Counted from the first letter of the stretch, positions 42,747 to 52,065 are shown. The stretch is DNA of 64,000 nucleotides from Sphingomonas_D zeicaulis (GCF_050433225.1 NZ_JBNPXQ010000006.1:1-64000); one strand, 5' to 3'. Made by a program: numbers and translations. The notes: generated by a model not told the origin, from the letters alone.

Positions 42747-43451
42747 TCATGCGACCTGGAAGCCGCCATCGACGACGATCGCCTGTCCGTTGATGTAGCG
42801 CCCGGCGTCAGAGGCGAGCAGCAGCGCGACCGGCGCCACGTCGCCAGGTTTGCCATGACCCAGGGGAAAGCGTTCGGGCTGCATACCGGGCCCGCTCGGG
42901 GGCAGCGGACAGTCCGGCGGAAACGGATCGGACGGAATCGCACCGACGAGGATTGCGTTGGAGGTGATGCCATCGCCGGCAAAGTCCATCGCGAATTGGC
43001 GCGTCAACGCGTTCGTCCCCGCGCGCGAGGATCCGTAGGCAAAATTGCCGTTCAGCACCGGATGCGTCGAGCCGATCGTCGAAATGTTGATGAGCCGGCC
43101 GCCGCGCCGATGCGCGCGCATCGCCTTCACGGCTTCGCGCATCAACAGATAGGCGCCGCGCACATTTGTCCGATGAACGCGATCCCATTCGTCCATGCTC
43201 AGCGTCTCGATCGACCAGGGGCCGGTGATCACCGCTCCGTTGACCAGAATGTCGATGTCGCGGTGCCGGGCGAAAAGCGCGATGACGCTCGCCTCGCTCA
43301 AGTCCGGATCGCGTTCGTGGACGACTGCCGCGCCGGCGTCGCGGTAGAGGTCCGCAATTGCGCTCGGCACCTTTCCGGCGCCCACGATCAGTGCCGTCCT
43401 TCCCGGTAATCCGAAAAGCGCCTGCACCGCCGCCCCGTCGTCCCGTTCCAT
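42747..43451 (-). CDS. Divergent SDR-family protein with altered motifs
   Basis: A 234-residue SDR-fold protein. Usual marks: NGAV, INISTIGSTH with the Ser, GDGITSNAI and a NGQAIVVDGGFQVA end. Altered marks: the cofactor loop reads IVGAGKVPSAIADLY in place of TG-x3-G-x-G, and the Tyr-x3-Lys motif reads YGSSR, with Arg in the Lys position. It may still bind a nucleotide but its dehydrogenase activity is doubtful. It is the first gene after the TetR-type operator at 43,484-43,499. The ATG at 43451 is the best-placed start. Confidence 0.8.
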   Translation of the reverse strand: MERDDGAAVQALFGLPGRTALIVGAGKVPSAIADLYRDAGAAVVHERDPDLSEASVIALFARHRDIDILVNGAVITGPWSIETLSMDEWDRVHRTNVRGAYLLMREAVKAMRAHRRGGRLINISTIGSTHPVLNGNFAYGSSRAGTNALTRQFAMDFAGDGITSNAILVGAIPSDPFPPDCPLPPSGPGMQPERFPLGHGKPGDVAPVALLLASDAGRYINGQAIVVDGGFQVA

Positions 43452-43483
43452 TGTCGCGATCCCTCTCCTTCGGATCCTTCGTA

Positions 43484-43499
43484 TAAGAAACATGTCTTA
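43484..43499. promoter_or_regulatory. Putative TetR operator, leftward promoter
   Basis: TAAGAAACATGTCTTA, an imperfect palindrome 33 bp upstream of the SDR start. The sequence recurs with one change at 44,415-44,430 before the TonB gene and with three changes at 44,434-44,449, with the tetR gene lying between the two promoters. Confidence 0.7.
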
Positions 43500-43710
43500 A
43501 TACGCCAGCGCGTTGCAACGGATTGGCTGTTGCGGGGGCCTTGATCGCCTATGTGATGGCGCGCAGATTTTACCCGAGCGGGCGTCCAGCGAACGCGAGC
43601 GGTTCACGGGCGCTGCACACTTTTTTTTGGCGCCGCCTCGGCTATAGCGGGGAGCGTCCGGCGTGATGCGGGCCAAGGCCATCCGGATGCCGCGCCGTTC
43701 ATGGGGATAG

Positions 43711-44349
43711 ATGACAAGAGCTTCGTTGCGATCGCTTAAGGGAACGCCACTTGCGCTGATCGAGGCAGCGGAACGGTTGTTCGGCCAACATGGCATTGAG
43801 CCCGTATCGCTGCGCCAGATCCGGCTGGAGGCCTGCGTCGGCAATAATTCGGCGATCACCTATCATTTCAGCGATCGTGCAAAGCTCGTCAGTGCCATCT
43901 GGGAGCACCGGCTTCCCCAACTGGACGCAGCCCGGCGGCTTCTGCTCGACCGCATCTACGACGAAGGCATGGCGCGCGACCCGAAGGCGGTTCTGCGCGC
44001 TCTGATCATTCCAAACTACGACCTGATGGATGCCAGCGGCGTTCATCGTTATGCTGCCTTCTTCCGGCATGCGCTCCGGTGGCGCCAAGGCGAGCTGATC
44101 CGAAACGCCCAACTGCATGCAACGCCTGCGATCCAGGAGGCGCTGAAGCTCTATTATGCGCTTCGACCCGATGTTTCCGCCGCCTTGCTGAACTACCGGC
44201 TGCGCCACGCCTCATGCATGTTCTTCGACATGATTTTCGAGCGCGACTGTGCCATCGCCGATGAGCGGGCAGTCATGCCCGAGCCGATCTTTCTCGCCGA
44301 AGGCATCGCAATGATCGAAGCGGCGTGCCTGCGATCCCCAGCCGGCTGA
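43711..44349 (+). CDS. TetR-family transcription regulator
   Basis: A 212-residue regulator. The N-terminal HTH is ALIEAAERLFGQHGIEPVSLRQI then NNSAITYHFSDRAKLVSAIWE; the C-terminal ligand domain is not assigned. It stands between the leftward SDR-VOC-P450 operon and the rightward TonB-MFS genes, which share an operator-like sequence, so it most likely represses both and responds to a substrate or intermediate. Confidence 0.88.
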   Translation: MTRASLRSLKGTPLALIEAAERLFGQHGIEPVSLRQIRLEACVGNNSAITYHFSDRAKLVSAIWEHRLPQLDAARRLLLDRIYDEGMARDPKAVLRALIIPNYDLMDASGVHRYAAFFRHALRWRQGELIRNAQLHATPAIQEALKLYYALRPDVSAALLNYRLRHASCMFFDMIFERDCAIADERAVMPEPIFLAEGIAMIEAACLRSPAG

Positions 44350-44414
44350 ACGGTCCAGTTCTATCGCATACATGATCGTTCGGCCGCCCTCGACGTTCGC
44401 CGCGTAGCCAGCAC

Positions 44415-44430
44415 TAAGAAACCTGTCTTA
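44415..44430. promoter_or_regulatory. Putative TetR operator, TonB promoter
   Basis: TAAGAAACCTGTCTTA, identical at 15 of 16 positions to the site at 43,484. It lies about 70 bp upstream of the GTG start of the TonB receptor and overlaps a TATATT run that could be a -10 element. Confidence 0.7.
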
Positions 44431-44433
44431 TAT

Positions 44434-44449
44434 TGAGCAACGTGTCTTA
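44434..44449. promoter_or_regulatory. Second, weaker TetR operator copy
   Basis: TGAGCAACGTGTCTTA, matching 13 of 16 positions of the 43,484 site and 19 bp (about two helix turns) centre-to-centre from the site at 44,415. It would let two dimers bind the same face of the DNA at the TonB promoter. Confidence 0.55.
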
Positions 44450-44500
44450 GCGGCATCGACCGCACGACAATCAGAAACTCGATATGGGGAGGAACTGGGC

Positions 44501-46858
44501 GTGAGGAAGAACGGCTTCTGCTTGAGTCTGGGAATATCGCTTGGCGCGGTCGCGGTGGTACTGGCCGATGCGCCGGCCCATGCCCAGGATGACGGGCTCC
44601 AGGACATCGTCGTGACCGCACAGAAGCGCGAGGAAAATCTTCAGGATGTTCCCATCGCGGTCAGTGCTTTCTCGAGTGCTGCGCTCGAGGCGCGCGGCGC
44701 AACGGCGCTGACATCCCTTTTTCAGGCGCCTCCGCCGGGCGTCGTGATGCAGCCGTTCGCGGGCAGCCAGAGCCTGCTGATCGTCGATATGCGCGGCGTC
44801 ACAAATGCTGACCCCGGGCAGGGCACTGCAGAGGTTGGAACCGCCGTCTATCTGGATGACGTGTATCTTGGACGAGCGCAGGGGCTTGGTCTCGAGCTTG
44901 CCGACCCGGAACGCATCGAGGTGCTCCGCGGTCCCCAGGGGACCTTGTTCGGGCGCAACGCGGAAGGTGGCGCGATCCGTATCGTGACCAAGAAGCCGAC
45001 CGGCAAATGGGGCGGCTCGGCCAAGCTCGTCTACGGAAATTATGACCAATTGCGTTACGAGGCGCATCTCAATCTTCCGGAGATCGCCGGCTTCGCGGTC
45101 AAGCTCGATTATCTCAACACGAGTCATGACGGCTGGACGAGCGCGGGGCCGCGGGTCCAGCGCATCGCAAGCCAGAAGGATTTCGGCGATTTCGAAGCCG
45201 AAGGTTATCGTGCGAGTGTCCGCTGGAGGCCAACGGACACGATCACGGTCGATTATGCCTATGATCATTCGGTCACCTACGACACGCGCGACTACAACGT
45301 GCTTGCCACGCCGCCCTACGGCTTCGCGCCGAATGGTCCGTTGACGCCGCTGGCGACCTTCAACGCGCCCGGCGGGCAGCCGCGCACGGGCATCCACACG
45401 CGCGTCGATGATTCCTGGATCTCGCTGTACAATGCGCCGTTTCGGATCAAGGCGGATGGGCATACACTTCAAGCCGGCTGGGACCTTACCGATGAGCTGA
45501 CGCTTCGCTCGATCACGGCGTTCCGCCGGACCCGCGAGGTCGGTGCCAACCAGCTGAGCGGCGCGTTCACTGTATCGAGCCTCGGGCCCAACGGCCTGCC
45601 GGTCTCGCGGCTCGTGCCTGGCCTCGGCACGACCAGCCTTGGCCTTGATTCGGCGACGATCGCCTACGCAATTTCCGGCGTCGCCTCGTTTAACGATGTC
45701 AACCAGAAACAGGAAAGCCAGGAATTTCAGCTGGTAGGCAGTTTCGACAGCGTCGAGTTCGTGGTCGGCGCATATTATTTCCACGAGAAGGTGGACGATC
45801 TTCGGCAGTCCTTCCTGAGCGTCGTCTATACCGACCGCGCACTCACCCAGGCGGTCGGCACCAATCCTTTTACCGTGGGCAGCGCAACCGCCGGCCTGGG
45901 CCAGCAGCGCGCCGAGTCCACCTCGTTCGCCGGATTCGGCCAGGCGACCTGGACGCCTGAATTCGCGGGCGACCGCCTCCACCTGACGGCGGGACTTCGA
46001 TATACCGATGACAAGAAAACCTTCCTGCGCACGATCAGCAACGGGGTGGCAGCGGTCACGGTTGGAGAACCCTTCCGCGAGCAGCGGTTCGATCCCGCCT
46101 TCACCATCGCCTATGACATCACCGACAACGCGAACATCTACGCGAAATATTCGCAGGCTTATCGTGCCGGTGGCGTGTCCGTGCGCTCGCCCGGGTTTCG
46201 GCCGTTTGGCGCTGAGGTGAACAAGGCCTATGAGCTTGGCTTCAAGAGCGATCTGCTCGATCGCCACCTCCGGTTGAATGCGGCCCTGTTCGAGAACCGC
46301 ATCTCCAACCGGCAGATCACCGCGCAGCTCGATCCGACCGGCAATCCCGCGGTCACGGACACGTTGAACGCGCCAGGCGTCACGCGCATCCGCGGTGCCG
46401 AACTTGAGGTCGTCGCCGCCCCGATACGCAGTCTGCAGCTTTCCTTTACCTACGCCTATCTGTCCGGAAAGAGACCACCAAGCTATACGCAGATCGATCC
46501 GAATGCCGAGTTACGCATCCAGAGCCTGCCCAAACATGCTGTAACCGCAGCTTTGGACTACACGGTGCCGGTTGCCGATCTGGGTGACCTTGCTTTCCAT
46601 ATCGATTATTCGATGGCGAGCGATACGCCGGGCACCGGTCGCGTCGCCTATGGCGCCTTCGCATGGGACATCGAGCGCGATGTCGCCAATGCCCGCATCG
46701 CACTCCAGGACATTGAGGTGGGGCCGAGCCGTTGGCGTATCGCCGCCTTTGCCAAGAATATCTTCGATACTGCCTATCCGGTGTTCACTGCACCCGGAGC
46801 AAATGCAGTGCTCTCGGCGCCGCGCACCTATGGGCTCGAACTCGCCGCCTCTTTCTGA
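44501..46858 (+). CDS. TonB-dependent receptor (TetR-linked)
   Basis: A 785-residue receptor starting at GTG, with GGGGAGGA 7-8 nt upstream. Signal peptide ends near APAHAQ; TonB-box region LQDIVVTAQKREENLQDVPIAV; plug motif IEVLRGPQGTLFGRNAEGG; the barrel ends in LELAASF. It is likely the uptake port for the substrate handled by the P450 operon, as both sit behind the same operator. Confidence 0.92.
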   Translation: MRKNGFCLSLGISLGAVAVVLADAPAHAQDDGLQDIVVTAQKREENLQDVPIAVSAFSSAALEARGATALTSLFQAPPPGVVMQPFAGSQSLLIVDMRGVTNADPGQGTAEVGTAVYLDDVYLGRAQGLGLELADPERIEVLRGPQGTLFGRNAEGGAIRIVTKKPTGKWGGSAKLVYGNYDQLRYEAHLNLPEIAGFAVKLDYLNTSHDGWTSAGPRVQRIASQKDFGDFEAEGYRASVRWRPTDTITVDYAYDHSVTYDTRDYNVLATPPYGFAPNGPLTPLATFNAPGGQPRTGIHTRVDDSWISLYNAPFRIKADGHTLQAGWDLTDELTLRSITAFRRTREVGANQLSGAFTVSSLGPNGLPVSRLVPGLGTTSLGLDSATIAYAISGVASFNDVNQKQESQEFQLVGSFDSVEFVVGAYYFHEKVDDLRQSFLSVVYTDRALTQAVGTNPFTVGSATAGLGQQRAESTSFAGFGQATWTPEFAGDRLHLTAGLRYTDDKKTFLRTISNGVAAVTVGEPFREQRFDPAFTIAYDITDNANIYAKYSQAYRAGGVSVRSPGFRPFGAEVNKAYELGFKSDLLDRHLRLNAALFENRISNRQITAQLDPTGNPAVTDTLNAPGVTRIRGAELEVVAAPIRSLQLSFTYAYLSGKRPPSYTQIDPNAELRIQSLPKHAVTAALDYTVPVADLGDLAFHIDYSMASDTPGTGRVAYGAFAWDIERDVANARIALQDIEVGPSRWRIAAFAKNIFDTAYPVFTAPGANAVLSAPRTYGLELAASF

Positions 46859-46871
46859 AGGAGCATCCCTC

Positions 46872-46908
46872 GGCACGCGGTCTCGAACGGCCGCGTGCCA
46901 TCTTTTTT
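46872..46908 (+). terminator. Rho-independent terminator/attenuator
   Basis: Arms GGCACGCGG (46,872-46,880) and CCGCGTGCC (46,891-46,899) followed by ATCTTTTTT, between the TonB stop and the MFS start 21 bp later. It would cut expression of the transporter gene relative to the receptor. Confidence 0.8.
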
Positions 46909-46919
46909 GGGAGAAGTGC

Positions 46920-48125
46920 ATGACCCGCTCCGCGGACGAATGGCGTCGCCACTGGCCCGCCGTAGCGGCATCCTCGCTCGGCGTGGCGACCGGGTTCTCC
47001 ATGCTGCAGTTCAACGCCAGCATCTTCATCCAGCCCTGGCAGGACAGCTTCGGTTGGTCGCGGGGCGAGATTGCCGCTGCGCATAACGGCATGATCCTGA
47101 CGGCCTTGCTCTCGCCCTTCGCCGGCGCGCTGCTCGACAGGGTAGGGGTGCGCCGACCGCTGCTTGCCGCGATGTTTCTCATGGGCTGCGCATATATCGC
47201 GATGGCGCAACTGAACGGGTCACTGATCCAATATTATGCGACCTACCTCGTTCTGCAGTTCGTCGGCATTTTCACGACTGGCCTGGCATTCACACGCGTC
47301 GTTGCGGCGCGCTTTGTACGATCCCGCGGACTGGCCTTGGCCTGCACGCGCATCGGCATCTCGCTGTTCGGCATATTCCTGCCGCCGCTGCTTCATTGGC
47401 TCATCGATCACAAAGGCTGGCCCGCCGGCTTCTATCTGCTTGCGGCGGTGGTGCTGTTGGTCGGACTGCCGATCTGCTGGCTCGGAATCAGGGACATGCC
47501 GCGCGCGCGTCCAGAAGAGACACGCCCGCGGGAGAGCTTCCTTACCCTCGTCCGGCTGAATCGAAAGGTCGTCCAGCTCTGCATCTGCGCGGCGCTTGGT
47601 TATGTGCCCATCACCATGGCGCTCAGCCAGTTCCAGCCACTGTTGACAGAGTTGTCGATTGCACCTCAGGACGCTGCAACACTGACCGGGGTGTTGGCCG
47701 GATCGGTTCTGCTCGGAACCTTGCTCTCGGGCGTGCTGATCGACAGGGTCTGGGCGCCAGCGGTCGCATGCCTGTTCAGCGTCGGTCCAATCATCGGCTT
47801 CGCACTGATGCTGTCCGGCGCACTGAGCTTTCCGGTCGCTTTCGGAGCCGCGGTGCTGATCGGGGCGTCGCAAGGCGCCGAAATCGACGTCGTCGCCTAT
47901 CTCTCCGCGCGCTATTTCGGAATGCGACATTATTCCACAATCTATGGGAGCACGGTGGCGACCATGGCGATGGCCGGTGTAGCCGGCCAAGTCGGGATCG
48001 GCTTCCTGCACGATTATGCTGGATCCTATCATCTCGCCTTGATCGTGATGATCACGATACTCGCGCTATCCATTCCTTTCTATCTGATGCTCGGCGCCTA
48101 TCCCGAACGCCCCGAAGACGAGTGA
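46920..48125 (+). CDS. MFS transporter
   Basis: A 401-residue transporter with about 12 membrane helices; the cytoplasmic motif A analogue reads GALLDRVGVRRP after helix 2. The pattern fits monocarboxylate/aromatic-acid type MFS carriers. It sits after the TonB receptor and its terminator, and would move the substrate across the inner membrane. GGGAGAAGTGC precedes the ATG. Confidence 0.88.
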   Translation: MTRSADEWRRHWPAVAASSLGVATGFSMLQFNASIFIQPWQDSFGWSRGEIAAAHNGMILTALLSPFAGALLDRVGVRRPLLAAMFLMGCAYIAMAQLNGSLIQYYATYLVLQFVGIFTTGLAFTRVVAARFVRSRGLALACTRIGISLFGIFLPPLLHWLIDHKGWPAGFYLLAAVVLLVGLPICWLGIRDMPRARPEETRPRESFLTLVRLNRKVVQLCICAALGYVPITMALSQFQPLLTELSIAPQDAATLTGVLAGSVLLGTLLSGVLIDRVWAPAVACLFSVGPIIGFALMLSGALSFPVAFGAAVLIGASQGAEIDVVAYLSARYFGMRHYSTIYGSTVATMAMAGVAGQVGIGFLHDYAGSYHLALIVMITILALSIPFYLMLGAYPERPEDE

Positions 48126-48275
48126 AGATCGGCGCCCGCCTTGGCGCCTTGCGCGGGGAGGGATCAATGATCGTTGGCAGTTGGCGAAGATCGCATATGT
48201 GGTCAGATCCACGGCCTCTGGCGGCGCAGCCTGATTCCCGCGCATCAATGCCTTACAAACTTGACGCGCAGCAAT

Positions 48276-48294
48276 ATTGCATAATGCATGCAAT
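48276..48294. promoter_or_regulatory. Palindromic operator-like site
   Basis: ATTGCAT-AATGC-ATGCAAT, a 7 bp perfect inverted repeat with 5 bp spacer, about 50 bp upstream of the third TonB receptor start. TTGACG lies at 48,261-48,266 and may be the -35 element. The binding protein is unknown; a GntR-type regulator is one possibility. Confidence 0.45.
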
Positions 48295-48345
48295 AATGTG
48301 AACGAGATGACGCCGTCGCGAGGATTGGCGCAGGAGGAGAGCAGG

Positions 48346-50553
48346 ATGCGGATTTCCGTCCGAATGGGGATGCTTGCGGGCGCAGCGTCGATTTCGATTG
48401 CTTCGGCAGAGGCGCAGGTGACGGCACCCCCTGAGCCGGCGCAGCAGGCTGACCAGGAATCCGTCGGTGACATTATCGTCACCGCCCAGCGCCGCAGCGA
48501 GCGACAGAGCCAGGTACCGATCTCGATCACCGCCTATAATGCGAAGAGCCTTGCCGCGACCGGCGTCGTCGAAGCCCGCGCGCTGTCGCAGGTGACGCCG
48601 GGGCTCAATTTCCAGTCCGTCGGTTCCGCGGCGCAGCCCTTGATCCGCGGCATCGGTTCCAGCGGCAGTTCGGTTGGCGACAGTTCCAACGTCGCGATGT
48701 ACATCGACGGTGTCTATCAGCCGTTCCAGGCAGGCAATTTCCTCAGGTTCAACGATATCGAGCGCATCGAGGTGCTGAAGGGCCCGCAAGGCACGCTGTT
48801 CGGGCGCAACGCAGCGGGCGGCGCGATCAGCATTACCACCCAGGGGCCGAAGCTGGGCGATGTGACCGGAAAGCTGTCGGCGAGCTATGCACGATATGAC
48901 GAGGTGCAGTTGAACGGCTTCATCTCGGTGCCGCTGGGGGACAAGGCGGCGTTCAGCCTGTCCGGCAATTATATCCATAGCGACGGCTATCGCCGCGACA
49001 TCTTCATGGATCGCCAGCTCGGCTATGTCCGGGGCGGCGGCACGCGCGCGAAGCTGCTCGTCGAGCCGACGGAGAGCACCACCATTCTCGTGAGCGGCTA
49101 CTACAATCGCGTCAACGACATCACCACCTTCGGCAACCAGGCGCTGGACGGCAATGCGTCGATCCGGGTCACGGTGCCCGGAATCTTGCTCGCCACCGAA
49201 CCGAACACGTCCTCGCTCAACGTCGTGCCGGTCAACCGGGTGAGAAGCTGGGGCGGCAGTTTGAAGGTCGATCAGGATGTCGGTTTCGCCACGCTCACTT
49301 CGCTGACCGCATTTTCCAAGACGCGGCAATTCGCGGTCACCGATTCCGATCTTTCGCCCGCCGCCTCATCGCAGTCCCGCATCCGTTTTGGCGATGACAT
49401 GATCTCGCAGGATCTCACGCTTGCTTCCAGTGCCGGCGGGCCGCTCAAATGGCTGGTCGGCGGCACCTATTATCGTGAGAAAGGCTTTTTCTTCAATCGC
49501 ACCTTCGGCGGACTGACTGTCCCCGCCGCCGATCCGCCGCTTACGTCCGGGCAGGATGTCGAGCGGATCAGGATCGAGGCGGTCGCGGTTTTCGCCGAGC
49601 TCGAATATAGGATCACCGATCGGCTCACGCTGATCGCGGGCGGTCGCTACAGCCATGACGAACCCGGCTTCAGCGGCGCGCGGATCTTTCCGGCGACCGG
49701 CCTGGAAAATCCGGCGACGCGCGTCGCCGGAGCCGACAGCTTCTCGAAGTTCACCCCGCGCGTCTCGTTGCGCTATGCGGTGACGCCGACGCTCAATGCC
49801 TATGCGACCTACAGCAAGGGCTTCAAGTCGGGGGTGTTCAACGCCAACCAGTTGCAAGCCGATGCGGTGGAGCCCGAGAATGTGAGCGCTTACGAGATCG
49901 GGATGAAGGGCGCGCTCTCGCGCAGCTTCTCGTTCGATCTCGCGGGCTATTATTATGATTATCAGGGACTGCAGATCGCCTCGTTCGGGACGACGGCAAC
50001 CAATGTCATCCTGCGCAACGCCGCGCAGGCGGAGATCTACGGGCTCGAAGCGAACGGCAACCTTTCGCCGGTGACGGGGCTGAACCTGCGCGCGGGCGCT
50101 GCCTACACACACGGCGAATACACCGACTTTCCAGGCGCGCAGGGCTTCCGCCGGACGACGAACGCCGCCGGCACGCCGATCGGCGGCAATACCAGCTTCT
50201 CGTTCGACGCGAGCGGCCAGCGGCTGATCCGTACGCCGCGGCTGCAGGCGAACGGAACGATCAGCTATGAAACCGATCTGGGCAATGGTTCGACGATCGG
50301 CGGCAACGCCACTGTCTCGCATACGAGCCGGATGAACCATGATGTCAGCGGCAATTTCGTCCAGCCCGCCTTTACCCTGGTCAACGCCAACCTGTCATGG
50401 ACGTCGGCCGACGATCATATCCGCGCGACGCTGTTCGGGACGAACATCTTCGACGAGGACTATATCGCCGGCGTCCTCGTGTCGGGTATCGCGACGGCGG
50501 TCACCTATGCGCAGCCGCGTAGCTATGGAGTGCGCCTGGAATATCTGTTCTGA
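48346..50553 (+). CDS. TonB-dependent receptor
   Basis: A 735-residue receptor: signal peptide ending SAEAQV, TonB-box region VGDIIVTAQRRSERQSQVPISIT, plug motif IEVLKGPQGTLFGRNAAGG, barrel ending VRLEYLF. CAGGAGGAGAGCAGG precedes the ATG at 48346. Its promoter carries a different palindrome from the TetR site, so it may respond to another signal. Confidence 0.92.
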   Translation: MRISVRMGMLAGAASISIASAEAQVTAPPEPAQQADQESVGDIIVTAQRRSERQSQVPISITAYNAKSLAATGVVEARALSQVTPGLNFQSVGSAAQPLIRGIGSSGSSVGDSSNVAMYIDGVYQPFQAGNFLRFNDIERIEVLKGPQGTLFGRNAAGGAISITTQGPKLGDVTGKLSASYARYDEVQLNGFISVPLGDKAAFSLSGNYIHSDGYRRDIFMDRQLGYVRGGGTRAKLLVEPTESTTILVSGYYNRVNDITTFGNQALDGNASIRVTVPGILLATEPNTSSLNVVPVNRVRSWGGSLKVDQDVGFATLTSLTAFSKTRQFAVTDSDLSPAASSQSRIRFGDDMISQDLTLASSAGGPLKWLVGGTYYREKGFFFNRTFGGLTVPAADPPLTSGQDVERIRIEAVAVFAELEYRITDRLTLIAGGRYSHDEPGFSGARIFPATGLENPATRVAGADSFSKFTPRVSLRYAVTPTLNAYATYSKGFKSGVFNANQLQADAVEPENVSAYEIGMKGALSRSFSFDLAGYYYDYQGLQIASFGTTATNVILRNAAQAEIYGLEANGNLSPVTGLNLRAGAAYTHGEYTDFPGAQGFRRTTNAAGTPIGGNTSFSFDASGQRLIRTPRLQANGTISYETDLGNGSTIGGNATVSHTSRMNHDVSGNFVQPAFTLVNANLSWTSADDHIRATLFGTNIFDEDYIAGVLVSGIATAVTYAQPRSYGVRLEYLF

Positions 50554-50557
50554 CGCG

Positions 50558-50881
50558 TCAGGCCGTCTGTCGGGCCGGAGTCCGCACCGTCAGGCCGTCC
50601 AGGTCGGGGCGCAAGCGGATCTGGCAGGAGAGGCGCGAGTCCGCCTGCCGGTCGAAGGTGAAGTCGAGCATGTCGTCCTCGTCCGGCGAGGGCGGCCCGA
50701 CGCGCTCGCCCCATGCCGCATCGACATAGACATGGCAGGTCGCACAGGCGCAACAGCCGCCGCACTCGCCGACGATTCCGTCCACCCCGTTCTTGCGGGC
50801 AGTCTCCATGACCGATTGGCCGATATCGCCCTCGACCGTGCGCTCGAGGCCGTCCGGCGAAACGAAGGTGACACGGGGCAT
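50558..50881 (-). CDS. 2Fe-2S ferredoxin, putidaredoxin-like
   Basis: A 107-residue ferredoxin. Ligands fit C-x5-C-x2-C-x36-C (C40, C46, C49, C86) in GECGGCCACATCHVYV and RLSCQI, with two extra Cys at 43 and 44. The length and spacing match the adrenodoxin/putidaredoxin type that feeds CYP101-like P450s. GGAG lies 6 nt before the ATG. It converges with the TonB receptor and is the only ferredoxin in view for the P450 at 41,011. Confidence 0.92.
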   Translation of the reverse strand: MPRVTFVSPDGLERTVEGDIGQSVMETARKNGVDGIVGECGGCCACATCHVYVDAAWGERVGPPSPDEDDMLDFTFDRQADSRLSCQIRLRPDLDGLTVRTPARQTA

Positions 50882-51051
50882 GCGGATCTCCGGTGGGAAG
50901 GGGCGCCAAATGGCGTGACACGGCGGGGATGGCAAGCAGCCGAACATCAAGGTTGCGATGCCTTCACCCGCTTCCTTGCGAGGGCCGCGCGCTCCCGTGC
51001 AGCTTCGATGCGAGAGCCGCAGAACGCGCCGACGGAAATCGGGAGAGAGGG

Positions 51052-52065
51052 ATGAGGGCAGCAGTTTTCAGGGGCGCGGGTACGCCGCTGGCCGTCGAAA
51101 CGCTGGACGACCCGACGCCGGGCGTTGGCGAGGCGGTCATCCGCGTCCATCGCTGCGGCATCTGCGGTACCGACCTGCACATGACCTCGGGCCATGGCAA
51201 CGACGCGCCGACGGGCAGCGTCATCGGCCATGAATATTGCGGTGAGGTTGTCGCGCTGGGCCGGGGTGTCGAGCGACTGAGGCCGGGGCAAATCGTCACT
51301 GCCATGCCCGTTGCAGGCTGCGGGCACTGTCCGCCCTGCACGTCGGGCTATCCCATGGCCTGCGCGCAGATGCAGGGCATGGTCGGCGGCTTCGGCGAAT
51401 ATATGCGGATCGCCGCCGACAGTGCGGTCGTTCTGCCGGAGACATTGTCCGCGGCCGATGGCGCGTTGGTGGAACCGCTGGCGGTGGGCCTGCGCGGCGC
51501 GCGGCTGGCGCAGATGCAGCCGGGCGACCGCGTGCTTGTGCTCGGTGCCGGATCGATCGGGCTGGCCGCGATCTATTGGGCGCGGCTGCTGGGGGCGGGG
51601 CGGATCGTCGCCATGTCGCGCTCGTCCCGCCGCGCCGACCTCGCGCAGCGGATGGGCGCCAGCGCGTTCGAGCCGCTGGGCGAGGGCGAGGGGGAACGGG
51701 CGGCGACCGCGCTGGGCGGCATGCCGGACATCGTGCTCGAATGTGTCGGCGCGGTGGGCATGATGCACAAGTCGGTCGAACTCGTCGCGCCGGGCGGCAC
51801 CATCGTCTCGCTGGGCTTCTGCACCGCGCCCGATCAGATCGTACCGTCGCTCGCCACCTGGAAGCAGGTGACGGTGAGGTTCTCCTTCGCCTACGACCTG
51901 CGCGAGTTCCAGCATTGTGCGGACACGCTCGAGGCCGGCCATGTCGAGCCGCGTCTGATGGTGTCGCGCACCATCGGCCTCGACGCGCTGCCCGATGTGC
52001 TGGAGGCGCTGCGCGCCGGTGCCAGCGAGACCAAGGTGCATGTCGATCCATGGAGCGCGCGATGA
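51052..52065 (+). CDS. Zinc-dependent alcohol dehydrogenase (MDR family)
   Basis: A 337-residue MDR. Catalytic zinc ligands CGICGTD and GHEYCGEV; structural zinc Cys in CGHCPPC-x5-MAC; Rossmann VLVLGAGSIGLAAIYWA. It oxidises an alcohol with NAD(P)+. GGGAGAGAGG lies just before the ATG at 51052. It overlaps the sulfotransferase gene by 4 bp. Confidence 0.92.
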   Translation: MRAAVFRGAGTPLAVETLDDPTPGVGEAVIRVHRCGICGTDLHMTSGHGNDAPTGSVIGHEYCGEVVALGRGVERLRPGQIVTAMPVAGCGHCPPCTSGYPMACAQMQGMVGGFGEYMRIAADSAVVLPETLSAADGALVEPLAVGLRGARLAQMQPGDRVLVLGAGSIGLAAIYWARLLGAGRIVAMSRSSRRADLAQRMGASAFEPLGEGEGERAATALGGMPDIVLECVGAVGMMHKSVELVAPGGTIVSLGFCTAPDQIVPSLATWKQVTVRFSFAYDLREFQHCADTLEAGHVEPRLMVSRTIGLDALPDVLEALRAGASETKVHVDPWSAR

